A stretch of DNA of 64,000 nucleotides from Novosphingobium nitrogenifigens DSM 19370 (GTDB lineage Bacteria; Pseudomonadota; Alphaproteobacteria; Sphingomonadales; Sphingomonadaceae), in assembly GCF_000192575.1 (NCBI RefSeq), contig NZ_GL876933.1, forward strand, positions 124,001 to 188,000, read 5' to 3'. The translations under genes were made by a program, and so were the position numbers. The notes under the pieces are model-generated. The model was not told where the DNA came from. It made no database searches and worked only from the letters and a program-made list of their open reading frames with translations. Within the stretch, counting starts at the first letter, position 1. Every line of letters starts with the position of its first letter. Shown in pieces: positions 18,232 through 27,776 of the stretch.

Positions 18232-21200
18232 CAGCTTGGTCGGCGCAAGTCCAGTGTCATCGGAAATTCTCCCGGCAGTTCCCTCGGCGGGACAGCCAGC
18301 CAGCCCGGCGTATGCCCATAGGCCTGGAACCGGGCCATCCGCCGTGCTTCGGCTTCATAGCTGTTGACCGGCACGGTATCGTAACTGCGCCCACCCGGAT
18401 GCGCGACGTGATAGACGCAACCGCCCAGCGAACGCCCGCTCCAGCTGTCGATGATGTCGAAGGTCAACGGCGCATGGGGCGGCATTTGCGGATGGAGGCA
18501 ATTGACCGGCCACCACGCCTTGTACCGCACGCCCCCGACCGCCTCGCCATGGGTGCCGGTCGGCGTCAACGGCACCCGGCGACCGTTGCAGGCGATGATG
18601 TGCCGTCCCGCGACCAGTCCGGTCGCGCGCACCTGCAACCGCTCGGTCGAGCTGTCGACATAGCGCACCGTTCCCCCGATCGCCCCGGTTTCACCCAGCA
18701 CGTTCCACGGTTCGAGCGCGTGGCTGATTTCGAGCTGGACACCGCCGCCCTCGACCGCGCCATGCACCGGAAAACGGAACTGGCGCTGCGCCTCGAACCA
18801 CACGGGATCGAAGTCGTAGCCCGCCTGCCGCAAGTCGCCCAGAACGTCGAGGAAGTCGGACCAGACGAAATGGGGCAGCATGAAGCGGTCGTGCAATTGC
18901 GTGCCCCAGCGCACCAGCGGCCCGTCGACCGGCTGGCGCCAGAACCAGGCGCAGAGCGCACGCAGCAGCAATTGCTGGGCCAGCGACATGCGCGGCTCGG
19001 GCGGCATCTCGAACCCGCGAAACTCGACCAGCCCCAGCCGCCCGGTCGGACCATCAGGCGAGAACAGCTTGTCGATGCAGATTTCGGTGCGATGGGTATT
19101 GCCCGTCACATCGACCAGCAGATTGCGGAACAGGCGGTCGACGATCCAGGCCGGGGGTTGCTGCTGATCGGGATGGGGCACTTGCGCCAGCGCGATTTCC
19201 AGCTCGTAGAGCCCGTCGTGTCGCGCTTCGTCGATACGCGGCGCCTGACAGGTCGGCCCGATGAACAGGCCCGAGAACAGGTAGCTGAGCGAGGGGTGCC
19301 GCTGCCAGTAGATGACAAAGGACTTGAGCAGGTCAGGCCGCCGGATGAACGGCGAATCGAGCAGGGTCGGACCGCCCAGAACGATGTGATTGCCCCCGCC
19401 GGTCCCGGTCGCACGTCCGTCGACCATGAACTTGTCGGCGGTCAGCCCGATCTCCCGCGCGCATTCATAGAGCGTCTCGGTGATCTCGGCGGTTTCCCGC
19501 CAGCTTGCCGCGGGCTGGATGTTCACTTCGATCACGCCGGGATCGGGCGTGACTTTCAAAACCGTCAGGCGGGGATCGGGCGGCGGCGGATAGCCTTCGA
19601 TCCGCACCGGCAGCTTGGTGTCCTCGGCCACCTGTTCGACGCTGGCGACAAGGTCGAGATAGTCCTCGAGCGTTTCGACCGGCGGGATGAAGACGCACAA
19701 GTGATCCCCGCGCGGTTCGACCGTGATCGCGGTCCGCACCGCGCCCTCGATCGGGACCTGCTGGACATAGCCCTGATCGGCAGGCGTCGCGTGCGGGGTT
19801 TCGACCGGAACAGCACGCTGGAACGGCACGCCCGAATCGCGGACCTGGAACCCGCGCTCGATCACCTGCGCACGCACGTCGGGCAAGGGATCGCGCGGTT
19901 CGGCCGTGTCGCGGGCATGGATATAGGGATAGTCCGAAGCCGGAACGAACGGCAGCGACCCGAGCGGCAGGCGATAGCCGAGCGCGGAATCGCCCGGCAC
20001 GGCGTAAAGCACCCCGCGCCGGACTTTCCAGCGTTCGGACCGCCACTTGCGGATCGGCTGTCGCGCGGCGGCCTGCCACCAGCGCTGGATCGGCAGGACG
20101 AACCCGGCCGGCTTGGTCAGCCCGCGCTGGAACGTGCGCATGAACCGCGCGCGTTCCTCGGGATTTTCAAGCTGCGGATCGGTCGGCTCGGTATTCTCAG
20201 GCAGCTGCGCCTCGCGCACGATCCATTCGACCGCGTCCTCGAAGACCGGCTGCGCGAAATCATCGTCCACGCCCAGCATGAGCGCGGTTTCCTTGAGGAA
20301 CTTTTCCGCGTCCCCGGCGTCGACCGTGCGTTCGGGAACAGCCTCGGGCATGACGCTGTCGGCGATCAGGCGCGCGTCGTTCCAGACCGGCACCCCGTCC
20401 TTGCGCCAATAGATCGAATAGCCCCAGCGCGGCAGGCTTTCGCCGGGATACCATTTGCCCTGTCCGTGATGAAGCAGTGATCCGGGTGCGAACCGGTCGC
20501 GCAGCTTGCGGATCAGGCGATCGGCAAAGACCGCCTTGGTCGGCCCGACGGCCTCGCTGTTCCATTCGGGCGCTTCGAAATCGCCGTCGCGGATGAACGT
20601 CGGCTCGCCCCCGATGGTCAGGCGCACATCGCCCGCGGCAAGATCGTCGTCGACCTTGTCGCCCAACGCCATGAGCGTTTCCCAGCGGGTCTCGGTGAAC
20701 GGCTTGGTGATGCGCACCGCCTCGGCAATGCGCGAGACCTGCATCTCGAAATGGAAGTCGGCGTGGACCTGTTCCAGCACCACGCCCTCGATCGGCGCGG
20801 CAGTCCGGTAATGCGGCGTCGCGCAAAGCGGGATGTGCCCTTCGCCCGCGAACAGGCCCCATGTCGCATCGAGGCCGAGCCAGCCCGCGCCCGGTACGTA
20901 GACTTCGGTCCAGGCGTGAAGGTCGCACACGTCCTGCGACACCCCGCGCGGCCCCTCGACCGCCGCCACGTCGGGAGTCAGCTGGATCGAGTACCCCGAG
21001 ACGAAGCGGGTGGCAAAGCCGAGACGGCGCAGGAGCTGTACCAGGAGCCAGGCCGAATCGCGGCACGACCCACTGCCGATCTCGAGCGTTTCCTCGGGCG
21101 TCTGCACCCCTGCCTCGAGCCGGATGACATAGCCGACCGCCTCGTTCACCGCCTGGTTGATCGCCACCAGGAAGTCGATCGTGCGCCCTTCGTGATCCTT

Positions 21201-21599
21201 GAACCGCTGATAGAGCTCCTCGAACAGCGGTCCTTGGTCCTCGACTTCGAAATAGGCGGTCAGGTCGCTCGCGAGCGCCTCGTCATACGTGAAGGGATAG
21301 GTTTCGGCGTATTCCTCGACGAAGAAGTCGAACGGGTTGATGACGGCAAGCTCGGCGAGCAGGTCGACCTCGATCGCGAAATGATCGATCGGATCGGGAA
21401 AGACGATCCGCGCCAGCCAGTTGCCGAGCGGATCCTGCTGCCAGTTGATGAAGTGGTTGGCCGGGCTGATTTTCAGCGAATAATTGGGAACCGCCGTGCG
21501 ACTGTGCGGCGCGGGTCGCAATCGGATCACCTGAGGGCCCAGACGGACCGGCTTGGTGTAAGTATAGCGGGTGAGGTGGTGCAAACCGGCCTTGATCAT
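18222..21599 (-). CDS. Transglutaminase-DUF2126 putative amidoligase, 1125 aa
   Basis: Very large cytoplasmic protein. Residues 1-75 are the transglutaminase N domain ([18 protein letters not shown]). The transglutaminase core has Cys179 ([12 protein letters not shown]), His228 ([11 protein letters not shown]) and Asp244 (LGLDATWGL). The remaining about 800 residues match DUF2126, annotated in Pfam as a putative amidoligase, with [25 protein letters not shown] and the ending that includes [25 protein letters not shown] start at ATG 21599 because the residues before it do not fit the family. It is the first gene of the three-gene set with the ATP-grasp/alpha-E and second transglutaminase genes. 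The predicted role is ATP-dependent peptide or amide formation; the product is unknown. Confidence 0.92.
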   Translation of the reverse strand: MIKAGLHHLTRYTYTKPVRLGPQVIRLRPAPHSRTAVPNYSLKISPANHFINWQQDPLGNWLARIVFPDPIDHFAIEVDLLAELAVINPFDFFVEEYAETYPFTYDEALASDLTAYFEVEDQGPLFEELYQRFKDHEGRTIDFLVAINQAVNEAVGYVIRLEAGVQTPEETLEIGSGSCRDSAWLLVQLLRRLGFATRFVSGYSIQLTPDVAAVEGPRGVSQDVCDLHAWTEVYVPGAGWLGLDATWGLFAGEGHIPLCATPHYRTAAPIEGVVLEQVHADFHFEMQVSRIAEAVRITKPFTETRWETLMALGDKVDDDLAAGDVRLTIGGEPTFIRDGDFEAPEWNSEAVGPTKAVFADRLIRKLRDRFAPGSLLHHGQGKWYPGESLPRWGYSIYWRKDGVPVWNDARLIADSVMPEAVPERTVDAGDAEKFLKETALMLGVDDDFAQPVFEDAVEWIVREAQLPENTEPTDPQLENPEERARFMRTFQRGLTKPAGFVLPIQRWWQAAARQPIRKWRSERWKVRRGVLYAVPGDSALGYRLPLGSLPFVPASDYPYIHARDTAEPRDPLPDVRAQVIERGFQVRDSGVPFQRAVPVETPHATPADQGYVQQVPIEGAVRTAITVEPRGDHLCVFIPPVETLEDYLDLVASVEQVAEDTKLPVRIEGYPPPPDPRLTVLKVTPDPGVIEVNIQPAASWRETAEITETLYECAREIGLTADKFMVDGRATGTGGGNHIVLGGPTLLDSPFIRRPDLLKSFVIYWQRHPSLSYLFSGLFIGPTCQAPRIDEARHDGLYELEIALAQVPHPDQQQPPAWIVDRLFRNLLVDVTGNTHRTEICIDKLFSPDGPTGRLGLVEFRGFEMPPEPRMSLAQQLLLRALCAWFWRQPVDGPLVRWGTQLHDRFMLPHFVWSDFLDVLGDLRQAGYDFDPVWFEAQRQFRFPVHGAVEGGGVQLEISHALEPWNVLGETGAIGGTVRYVDSSTERLQVRATGLVAGRHIIACNGRRVPLTPTGTHGEAVGGVRYKAWWPVNCLHPQMPPHAPLTFDIIDSWSGRSLGGCVYHVAHPGGRSYDTVPVNSYEAEARRMARFQAYGHTPGWLAVPPRELPGEFPMTLDLRRPSWLA

Positions 21600-21776
21600 G
21601 GCAACGAGTGTGCGCGATTTGATGGTGCGCCGCAACAACCAAAGCCTGTCGGCAACAATCCTTGAAACGATTCCGAAACGGTCGCTTTGCATACCGAAAC
21701 CGATCTTGCGCGCGCCCCCAGGCTCGCTCATGAAACCGGCTCTCCGGGGGACATGATCGGGGCTGGAATTTCAACG

Positions 21777-22634
21777 ATGAAGTGGTGGAAACGGATCGGC
21801 AGTTCCCTGCGCAGCGGCCATGGCCCGTCCGAAACGAACGCCGCGCCGGACACTCCGGCACCGCCCCGTTCCCGCACGGTCGATGTCGGCTGGCTGCTCG
21901 ATACCGAAAAGGCCCGCTTCATCTGGCCTGAACCCCGCCGGGTGACGCTCGACAATCCGCCGCCGCGCCATGCCAAGTCCGCCGGTCATTGCCCGGCAGT
22001 GATCGAGCACGAAGCGCGCATGTTCGAAATGCTTTGCCCCATCGACGTGCGGCTCGGCTTCAAACGCGGTGAAAAGGGCGAGCCGCAACTGGTCAATCTC
22101 GACGGAGATCAGGCCAGCATCCGCACGCGCCATCTGGGCGAAATGGTCTCGCTGGTGTCCGAACGCGAATGGCGCCACCCCGAACGGCCGATGCTGCAAA
22201 TCATCACGCCCTATGTCTTCGTCGCCGACGAACCGGTCTGGGCCATGCAATTGCCGCCGATCACGCATTATCAAAAGGAGCCGTGGCCGGGCCTGCTGTT
22301 TGGCGGCCGCATTCCGATTCACATCTGGCCGCGCCAATTGATGTGGGCTTTCGAATGGTTCGAACCGGGCAAGCCGCTGGTCCTGCGGCGCGGCGAACCG
22401 TGGTTCAACCTGCGCTTCGAAGCCGCCGAGCCCGATCGCCCTGTGCGCCTGTTCGAAGCCGAACGCACCACCGATCTCGACGACTATCTCAAGGGGCTGT
22501 CCGCCGTCAGCAACTACGTCGATCGCACGCTGTCGCTGTACAAAGTCGCAGCCGAGCGACGCCCACCACGCCTGCTCGTGCGCAAGGAGCGCGGCGGAGA
22601 ACCGGTTGCCGCCGACGAGCCTCCGACCACTTAG
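21777..22634 (+). CDS. Conserved-looking hypothetical protein, 285 aa
   Basis: Soluble protein beginning MKWWKRIGSSL at the ATG at 21777. A disordered Pro/Ser-rich stretch (residues 15-45) leads into a folded region rich in aromatics: PVWAMQLPPITHYQKEPWPG, FGGRIPIHIWPRQLMWAFEWF and EPWFNLRFEA. I do not recognise the family. Its start is 178 bases from that of the divergent amidoligase gene, so the two could share a control region, which makes a link to that cluster possible. A longer frame from 21687 is rejected because it overlaps the divergent leader and lacks a ribosome site. It ends five bases from the convergent LysR gene. Confidence 0.8.
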   Translation: MKWWKRIGSSLRSGHGPSETNAAPDTPAPPRSRTVDVGWLLDTEKARFIWPEPRRVTLDNPPPRHAKSAGHCPAVIEHEARMFEMLCPIDVRLGFKRGEKGEPQLVNLDGDQASIRTRHLGEMVSLVSEREWRHPERPMLQIITPYVFVADEPVWAMQLPPITHYQKEPWPGLLFGGRIPIHIWPRQLMWAFEWFEPGKPLVLRRGEPWFNLRFEAAEPDRPVRLFEAERTTDLDDYLKGLSAVSNYVDRTLSLYKVAAERRPPRLLVRKERGGEPVAADEPPTT

Positions 22635-22639
22635 GCCGC

Positions 22640-23515
22640 TCAGGCCCCGGCGCGCGCGACATCGAGCCAGGCGCGCGCCGCATGGGGCAGATAGGCCTCG
22701 CGCCGCCAAGCCAGTGCCATGCGCCATTCGAGCGCAGGATCGCCGACCGGGATCTGCACCACGCCCTCCCGCCGGTGCATGTGCGCGACAAGCCGTGGCA
22801 GGAAGCTGACGCCGATCCCTGCGGCGACGAGTTCGAGCATGAAGCCGATCTGGCTCGACTGCGCGGCGACCTGTGGGGTCAGCCGATGCGCGCGAAAGGC
22901 ATCGGTCACCATCGCGTGCAACATGAAACCGGTGTCGAACAGGACCAGCGGCGTGTCGGCAAGATCGGAAAAACGCAGGCTGTCGCGTGTCGCCAGCCGA
23001 TGGCTGGCGGGAAGCAGCGCGTCGACCGGCTCGCGCCCCAGTTCCTGCGTCTCGAATTCGTCCGAAACCGGCAGCAGCAATCCGGCCAGATCGAGTTCCC
23101 CGCTGTGCAGCAATTCGCGCAAGCGCGCGCTGCCGTGCTCGCTCAACTGCACTTCGATGCCGGGATAACGCTGCCGGAACCGGGCAAAGATCGGCGCGAA
23201 CAGCGCGTCGCCGCCCACGCGCGGCAGTCCCAGCCGCAAGAGCCCCCGCCGCAAGCCTTTGAGCTCGGCGATCTCGGACAAGAGATCCTCGCGCGCGGCA
23301 AGAATGCGCAAGGCCTGTCGATGGACGATCGCGCCCGCCGCCGTCGGCGCCACATGCCGAGATCCGCGTTCGAGCAAGGGCACGCCCATTTCGTCCTCCA
23401 ACGCCTTGATCGCCTTGCTGACGGTCGATTGCGTCGAAAACAGCACGCGCGCGGCGTCAGTGAAGCCTCCTTGCCGGATCACTTCGACCAGAACGCGAAG
23501 ATTGCGCATTTCCAT
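22640..23515 (-). CDS. LysR-family transcriptional regulator
   Basis: 291 residues from the ATG at 23515, with GGGAG about ten bases upstream. The winged helix-turn-helix is at residues 1-60 (MEMRNLRVLVEVIRQGGFTD to STVSKAIKALEDEMG), followed by the two-lobed effector domain (GLPRVGGDALFAPIFARFRQ to the C-terminal IPVGDPALEWRMALAW). It is divergent from dld-poxB, the classical LysR arrangement, so it most likely controls that pair. The co-inducer could be D-lactate or pyruvate; this is inference. An in-frame extension to 23605 is built only from the 15-base tandem repeat and is not believed. Confidence 0.92.
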   Translation of the reverse strand: MEMRNLRVLVEVIRQGGFTDAARVLFSTQSTVSKAIKALEDEMGVPLLERGSRHVAPTAAGAIVHRQALRILAAREDLLSEIAELKGLRRGLLRLGLPRVGGDALFAPIFARFRQRYPGIEVQLSEHGSARLRELLHSGELDLAGLLLPVSDEFETQELGREPVDALLPASHRLATRDSLRFSDLADTPLVLFDTGFMLHAMVTDAFRAHRLTPQVAAQSSQIGFMLELVAAGIGVSFLPRLVAHMHRREGVVQIPVGDPALEWRMALAWRREAYLPHAARAWLDVARAGA

Positions 23516-23530
23516 CAGCTGTCCGCTCCC

Positions 23531-23590
23531 GGCCCAATTCCCCCCGGGCCCAATTCCTCTGGGCCCAATTCCCCCGAGCCCAATCCATTG
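23531..23590. repeat. 15-base tandem repeat, about four units, in the LysR leader
   Basis: Units based on GGGCCCAATTCCCCC run at 23531-23545 (first G changed), 23546-23560, 23561-23575 and a decayed 23576-23590. Each carries the palindromic core GGGCCC. It lies between the LysR start and dld, in the likely control region. Confidence 0.85.
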
Positions 23591-23699
23591 TCTTTCCTTC
23601 GTCATTCCAAACCCGAATGCAAGGAAGTCGAACGTTTCATTTCAAGAATGACGCGTCGAAGCATAGGGCCGCGCCAACGCCAATCCCCACAACGGACAT

Positions 23700-23730
23700 C
23701 CCCCCAAAGGACAGCCCCCCCAAAGGACAG
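23700..23730 (+). repeat. Duplicated Shine-Dalgarno unit before dld
   Basis: CCCCCCAAAGGACAG occurs at 23700-23714 and again, with one extra C, at 23715-23730. Each copy carries AAAGGA; the second lies nine bases before the dld ATG at 23737 and is probably the working ribosome site. A decayed third copy may precede them. Confidence 0.75.
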
Positions 23731-23736
23731 CCCCCG

Positions 23737-25482
23737 ATGCCGGCCATTGCCACCGACAGTTCCATTCCCGCGCGGCCACAGGCATCTTCCGGTCTGGTCG
23801 AGCGCCTGCGCGCGATTGCCGGACGCCGTCATGTCCTCGTCGGCGACAAGGCGACTCGCGCCTATCGCCGGGGCTATCGCTTCGGCGACGGTCCGGTCCT
23901 GGCTGTGGTCCAGCCGGGCAGCCTGGTCGAACAATGGCGCGTGCTGCGCGCTTGTGTCGAAGCCGGCGTCATCGTCATTGCCCAGGCCGCCAACACCGGC
24001 CTGACCGGCGGTTCCACGCCCGACGGGGCCTACGATCGCCCGGTGGTGATCGTGTCGATGCGCCGCCTCTCGGGCATCCATCTCATCCGCGAGGGCAAGC
24101 AGGTCGTGTGCCTTCCCGGCGCCACGCTCTACGATCTCGAAGCCAAACTGCGCCCGCTCGGCCGCGAACCCCATTCGGTGATCGGCTCTTCGTGCATCGG
24201 CGCTTCGGTCATGGGCGGCATCTGCAACAATTCGGGCGGCGCGCTCGTCCGCCGGGGCCCGGCGTATAGCGAACTGACGCTCTATGCGCGGGTCGACGAC
24301 AGGGGACGCCTCGAACTCGTCAATCATCTCGGCATCGCGCTCGGCACCGATCCGGAAACCATGCTCGCCCGGCTCGAACGCGGCAGTTTCACCCCCGGCG
24401 AAGTCAGCGCGGCCGAGGACCGGTCCGCCTCGGACCACAATTATGCCGACCATGTCCGCGAAATCGACGCCGAGACGCCCGCGCGGTTCAATGCCGACCC
24501 CTCGCGCCTGTTCGAAGCTTCGGGCAGCGCGGGCAAAGTCATGCTCTTTGCCGTGCGGCTCGACACCTTTCCCCGCGACGAGGCAACGCGCGCCTTCTAC
24601 ATCGGCACCAACGATCCCGCCGAACTGACTGCACTGCGCCGGGCCATGCTGGGCTCATTCGCGAACCTGCCGGTGGCGGGCGAATACCTGCACCGCGACT
24701 GTTTCGACATCGCCGCCCGCTACGGCAAGGACACCTACCTTGCCATCCGCAAGTTCGGCACCGACCGCCTGCCCCTGCTGTTTGCGGCCAAGGCGAAAGT
24801 GGATGCACTGCCGTTCCTGCCCGCGCACCTCTCGGACAAGGTCATGCAATGGGTGGCCGATCGCCTGCCCCAGCATTTGCCCGCGCGCCTGCTCGATTAC
24901 CGCGACCGCTTTGAACATCACCTGATGCTGCGCATGGCCGACGAGGGCATTGCCGAAGCCAGTGCCTGGCTGGAAAGCCATTTCCCCTCGACGAGCGGCG
25001 CCTTTTTCGAATGCACGCCCGAAGAAGCCGAAGCCGCGTTCCTGCATCGCTTTGCCGCTGCGGGTGCCGCCATCCGCTATCGCGCGGTCCATGCCCGCGA
25101 GGTCGAAGACATCGTCGCGCTCGACATCGCCCTTCCCCGCAATTGCGAGGACTGGGTCGAACAGCTCCCGCCCGAAATCGAGCATCCGATCCTGCACAAG
25201 CTCTATTACGGCCACTTCCTGTGCCACGTGTTCCACCAGGACTACATCGTGGCCAAGGGCACCGATTGCGGCGCACTGGAACAGGCCATGCTGCCGCTGC
25301 TCGACCGGCGCGGCGCCGAATATCCGGCCGAACACAATGTCGGCCACCTCTATACGGCGAAACCCTCGCTGCGCGAACATTACCAGGCGCTCGACCCCTG
25401 CAACATGTTCAATCCCGGCATCGGCCACACCCACCGCCATGCCTGCCACCCCCATACCAGCCAACCCGGTGCCGCCGGGTAA
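23737..25482 (+). CDS. dld: Quinone-dependent D-lactate dehydrogenase Dld
   Basis: FAD enzyme at the inner face of the membrane that oxidises D-lactate to pyruvate and reduces ubiquinone. 581 residues, close to E. coli Dld. The FAD-binding part has VVQPGSLVEQWRVLRACVEAG, the ANTGLTGGSTPDG loop (about residues 86-98) and IGSSCIGASVMGGICNNSGGALVRRGPAY. The membrane-binding and C-terminal cap regions include LHKLYYGHFLCHVFHQDYIV and EHNVGHLYTAKPSLREHYQALDPCNMFNPGIG. The start at 23737 gives the usual N-terminus. poxB begins 43 bases downstream, so the two are probably one transcript under the divergent LysR regulator. Confidence 0.94.
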   Translation: MPAIATDSSIPARPQASSGLVERLRAIAGRRHVLVGDKATRAYRRGYRFGDGPVLAVVQPGSLVEQWRVLRACVEAGVIVIAQAANTGLTGGSTPDGAYDRPVVIVSMRRLSGIHLIREGKQVVCLPGATLYDLEAKLRPLGREPHSVIGSSCIGASVMGGICNNSGGALVRRGPAYSELTLYARVDDRGRLELVNHLGIALGTDPETMLARLERGSFTPGEVSAAEDRSASDHNYADHVREIDAETPARFNADPSRLFEASGSAGKVMLFAVRLDTFPRDEATRAFYIGTNDPAELTALRRAMLGSFANLPVAGEYLHRDCFDIAARYGKDTYLAIRKFGTDRLPLLFAAKAKVDALPFLPAHLSDKVMQWVADRLPQHLPARLLDYRDRFEHHLMLRMADEGIAEASAWLESHFPSTSGAFFECTPEEAEAAFLHRFAAAGAAIRYRAVHAREVEDIVALDIALPRNCEDWVEQLPPEIEHPILHKLYYGHFLCHVFHQDYIVAKGTDCGALEQAMLPLLDRRGAEYPAEHNVGHLYTAKPSLREHYQALDPCNMFNPGIGHTHRHACHPHTSQPGAAG

Positions 25483-25525
25483 CACGTCCCTCCCTCTCCC
25501 CGATCCCCCCGCAAAGGAGCCCGCC

Positions 25526-27250
25526 ATGCCCACTGTCGCCGACCAGATGGTCGAAACTCTCAAGACCGCAGGCGTCCGCCGCATCTGGGGCATCGTCGGG
25601 GACAGCCTCAACGGCTTTACCGACGCGATCCGCCGTCGGGGTGGGATCGACTGGCTCCATGTCCGGCACGAAGAATCGGGCGCTTTTGCAGCGGCCGGCG
25701 AAGCCGAAGCGACCGGCGAACTGGCGGTCTGTGCCGGGTCGTGCGGCCCGGGCAATCTCCACCTCATCAACGGCCTGTTCGACGCCCACCGCAGCCGCGT
25801 GCCGGTGGTCGCCATTGCCGCCCATATCCCTTCGCCGGAAATCGGATCGGGCTATTTTCAGGAAACCCATCCCGAAGAACTGTTCCGCGAATGCTCCAGC
25901 TATTGCGAGCTGGTCTCCAACATCGCGCAGATGCCGCGCGCGCTGGAAATCGCGATCCGTCGCTCGGTTGCCGAACGCTGCGTCTCGGTGATCGTCATCC
26001 CGGGCGACATCGCGCTGAAGGAAATTCCGGCCGTCACCACGCCCAGCCGCGACGCGCTGCTGCCCGCACGCCCTCGCGTCGTTCCCCCCGCCGACGCGAT
26101 CGACAAGCTCGCCTCGCTGCTCGACGGGGCCAGCCGCATCACGCTCTTGTGCGGCGGCGGCGTCGCGGGCGCCCATGACGAAGTCGTCGAGCTCGCCTCG
26201 CGCCTCAAGGCTCCGATCGTCCATGCCCTGCGCGGGAAGGAACATATCGAATGGGACAATCCCTATTCGGTGGGGATGACCGGTCTGATCGGATTTTCAT
26301 CCGGCTTCTACGCGATGGGCGCCTGTGACGTCCTGCTGATGCTCGGCACCGATTTCCCCTATCGCCAGTTCTATCCCCAGGGCGCCAAAGTGGTGCAAGT
26401 CGATATCCGCCCCGAAGTGATCGGACGCCGCACGCCGATCGAGCTCGGCGTGATCGGGGACGTCGGCGAAACGCTGCGCGCGCTCTTGCCCAAGGTGCCC
26501 GTCCGCAACGAAGACGCCCACTTGCGCGCCTCGCTCTCGCATTATCGCGAAGCCCGCACCGCTCTCGACAAGCTGGCCCACGGAAAACCGGGCGGTCGCC
26601 TGCACCCGCAACACGTCATGCGCGTGCTGAGCGAACAGGCGAGCGCGGACGCGGCCTTTACCGCCGACGTCGGTCTGCCCACGGTGTGGAGCGCGCGCTA
26701 TCTCGAAATGAACGGCAAGCGGTCGCTGACCGGGTCGTTCTGGCACGGGTCGATGGCCAATGCGATGCCGCAGGCCATGGGCATTCAGGCCGCCTGCCCC
26801 AACCGCCAGGTCATCTCGCTGTCCGGCGACGGCGGTTTCTCCATGCTGATGGGCGACCTGCTCTCGCTTCGCCAGCTGAACCTGCCGGTCAAGGTGGTCG
26901 TGTTCAACAACAGCTCCCTGGGCTTCATCGAACTCGAACAGAAATCGTCGGGTTTCGTCGATTTCGGGACCGGGTTCGACAATCCCGACTTTGCCGCCAT
27001 GGCGCAGGCTGCCGGGATCAAGGGCATCCGCATCGAGGACCCCGCCGATCTCGAAAGCGGAATTGCCGCCGCGTTCGCCCATCCCGGCCCGGTCCTGATC
27101 GACGCGGTCGTCGAACGCATGGAACTCGCCATGCCGCCCAAGGTGACTACCGAAATGGCCAAGGGCTTCACGCTCTACATGATCAAGGCCGTCCTCAACG
27201 GCCGTGGCGACGAAGTGCTCGAACTCGCCCGCGCCAACCTCCTGCGCTGA
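25526..27250 (+). CDS. poxB: Pyruvate dehydrogenase (quinone) PoxB
   Basis: Thiamine-diphosphate and FAD enzyme that decarboxylates pyruvate to acetate and CO2, passing electrons to ubiquinone at the membrane. 574 residues, as in E. coli (572). Features: the catalytic Glu in VRHEESGAFAAAGEAE, the GDSLNGFTDAIRRR start, and the ThDP-binding motif beginning SLSGDGGFSMLMGDLL and ending in VVFNNSSLGFIELE. The C-terminal tail (MIKAVLNGRGDEVLELARANLLR) matches the membrane-binding end of PoxB. AAAGGAG lies just before the ATG. Placed directly after dld it would turn lactate-derived pyruvate into acetate without NADH. Acetolactate synthases are relatives, but the tail and context favour PoxB. Confidence 0.93.
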   Translation: MPTVADQMVETLKTAGVRRIWGIVGDSLNGFTDAIRRRGGIDWLHVRHEESGAFAAAGEAEATGELAVCAGSCGPGNLHLINGLFDAHRSRVPVVAIAAHIPSPEIGSGYFQETHPEELFRECSSYCELVSNIAQMPRALEIAIRRSVAERCVSVIVIPGDIALKEIPAVTTPSRDALLPARPRVVPPADAIDKLASLLDGASRITLLCGGGVAGAHDEVVELASRLKAPIVHALRGKEHIEWDNPYSVGMTGLIGFSSGFYAMGACDVLLMLGTDFPYRQFYPQGAKVVQVDIRPEVIGRRTPIELGVIGDVGETLRALLPKVPVRNEDAHLRASLSHYREARTALDKLAHGKPGGRLHPQHVMRVLSEQASADAAFTADVGLPTVWSARYLEMNGKRSLTGSFWHGSMANAMPQAMGIQAACPNRQVISLSGDGGFSMLMGDLLSLRQLNLPVKVVVFNNSSLGFIELEQKSSGFVDFGTGFDNPDFAAMAQAAGIKGIRIEDPADLESGIAAAFAHPGPVLIDAVVERMELAMPPKVTTEMAKGFTLYMIKAVLNGRGDEVLELARANLLR

Positions 27251-27262
27251 TCGAGCTTCCCT

Positions 27263-27307
27263 CCCCGGTCGCCTCTTACCCCCCAAGAGGCATCCCCCCG
27301 ACCGGGG
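27263..27307. terminator. Nested perfect hairpin between poxB and the cytochrome operon
   Basis: Outer stem CCCCGGTCG (27263-27271) with CGACCGGGG (27299-27307); inner stem GCCTCTT (27271-27277) with AAGAGGC (27285-27291). It lies between convergent genes and is likely to stop both. Confidence 0.7.
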
Positions 27308-27308
27308 C

Positions 27309-27776
27309 CTACCGCTGTGGAAACGCCGCCACCAGTCTGGCGCGCGTTTCCACGCGGTCGAGGCGGATCGGGTCGGCTCTCAACCGGCCGATCTCCTCAG
27401 GCGTATAGGGAGCAAATCCGGCCGGAACATGGGCCGGGTCGAACCGGTACAAAGTCCAGTTCAGAAGATTGGTGAGACGCCGGTCATCAAGATTGGTCGT
27501 CGCCACCCCCGGCACGCGGCCAAGGAACGCCCGTCCGCCCGGAACGCCCAGAAACCGCGCCACGGTATCGCGCATGGGCGGCGCCGTGCGATCGTCGCCG
27601 CTGCCGTCGGGACGATGGCACCCCTGGCACTTCAGCATGTAATCCTCGTGCGCCTGCCGCGCATCGACGACCCCGGCCATGATGCCGGTTCCCTGAGCCG
27701 TCGCGGCCCGCCCCGATACGAGCGCGAGCACGGCCCCGGCGAGCATGACCGCCCCCGCTCGCCACAGAGATGTCAT
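27309..27776 (-). CDS. Monohaem c-type cytochrome, 155 aa, atypical ligand
   Basis: Periplasmic electron carrier at the end of the amine dehydrogenase operon. A signal peptide (MTSLWRAGAVMLAGAVLALVSG to ATAQ) is followed by one haem site C50-x2-C-H54 (CQGCH). At the position where class I cytochromes have Met-Pro, this protein reads DPAHVPAGFAPYT, so the usual sixth ligand is missing; His116 or Met68 (APPM) could replace it, or the haem may be five-coordinate. The ATG overlaps the stop of the preceding cytochrome gene (ATGA), so they are translated together. It probably accepts electrons from the amine dehydrogenase or its partner; a maturation role is an alternative. Confidence 0.88.
   Translation of the reverse strand: MTSLWRAGAVMLAGAVLALVSGRAATAQGTGIMAGVVDARQAHEDYMLKCQGCHRPDGSGDDRTAPPMRDTVARFLGVPGGRAFLGRVPGVATTNLDDRRLTNLLNWTLYRFDPAHVPAGFAPYTPEEIGRLRADPIRLDRVETRARLVAAFPQR

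Noticed and set aside
18312..20480. Long plus-strand frame antisense to the amidoligase
   Set aside because: Composition is rich in Arg, Asp, Gly and Val as expected for a shadow frame.
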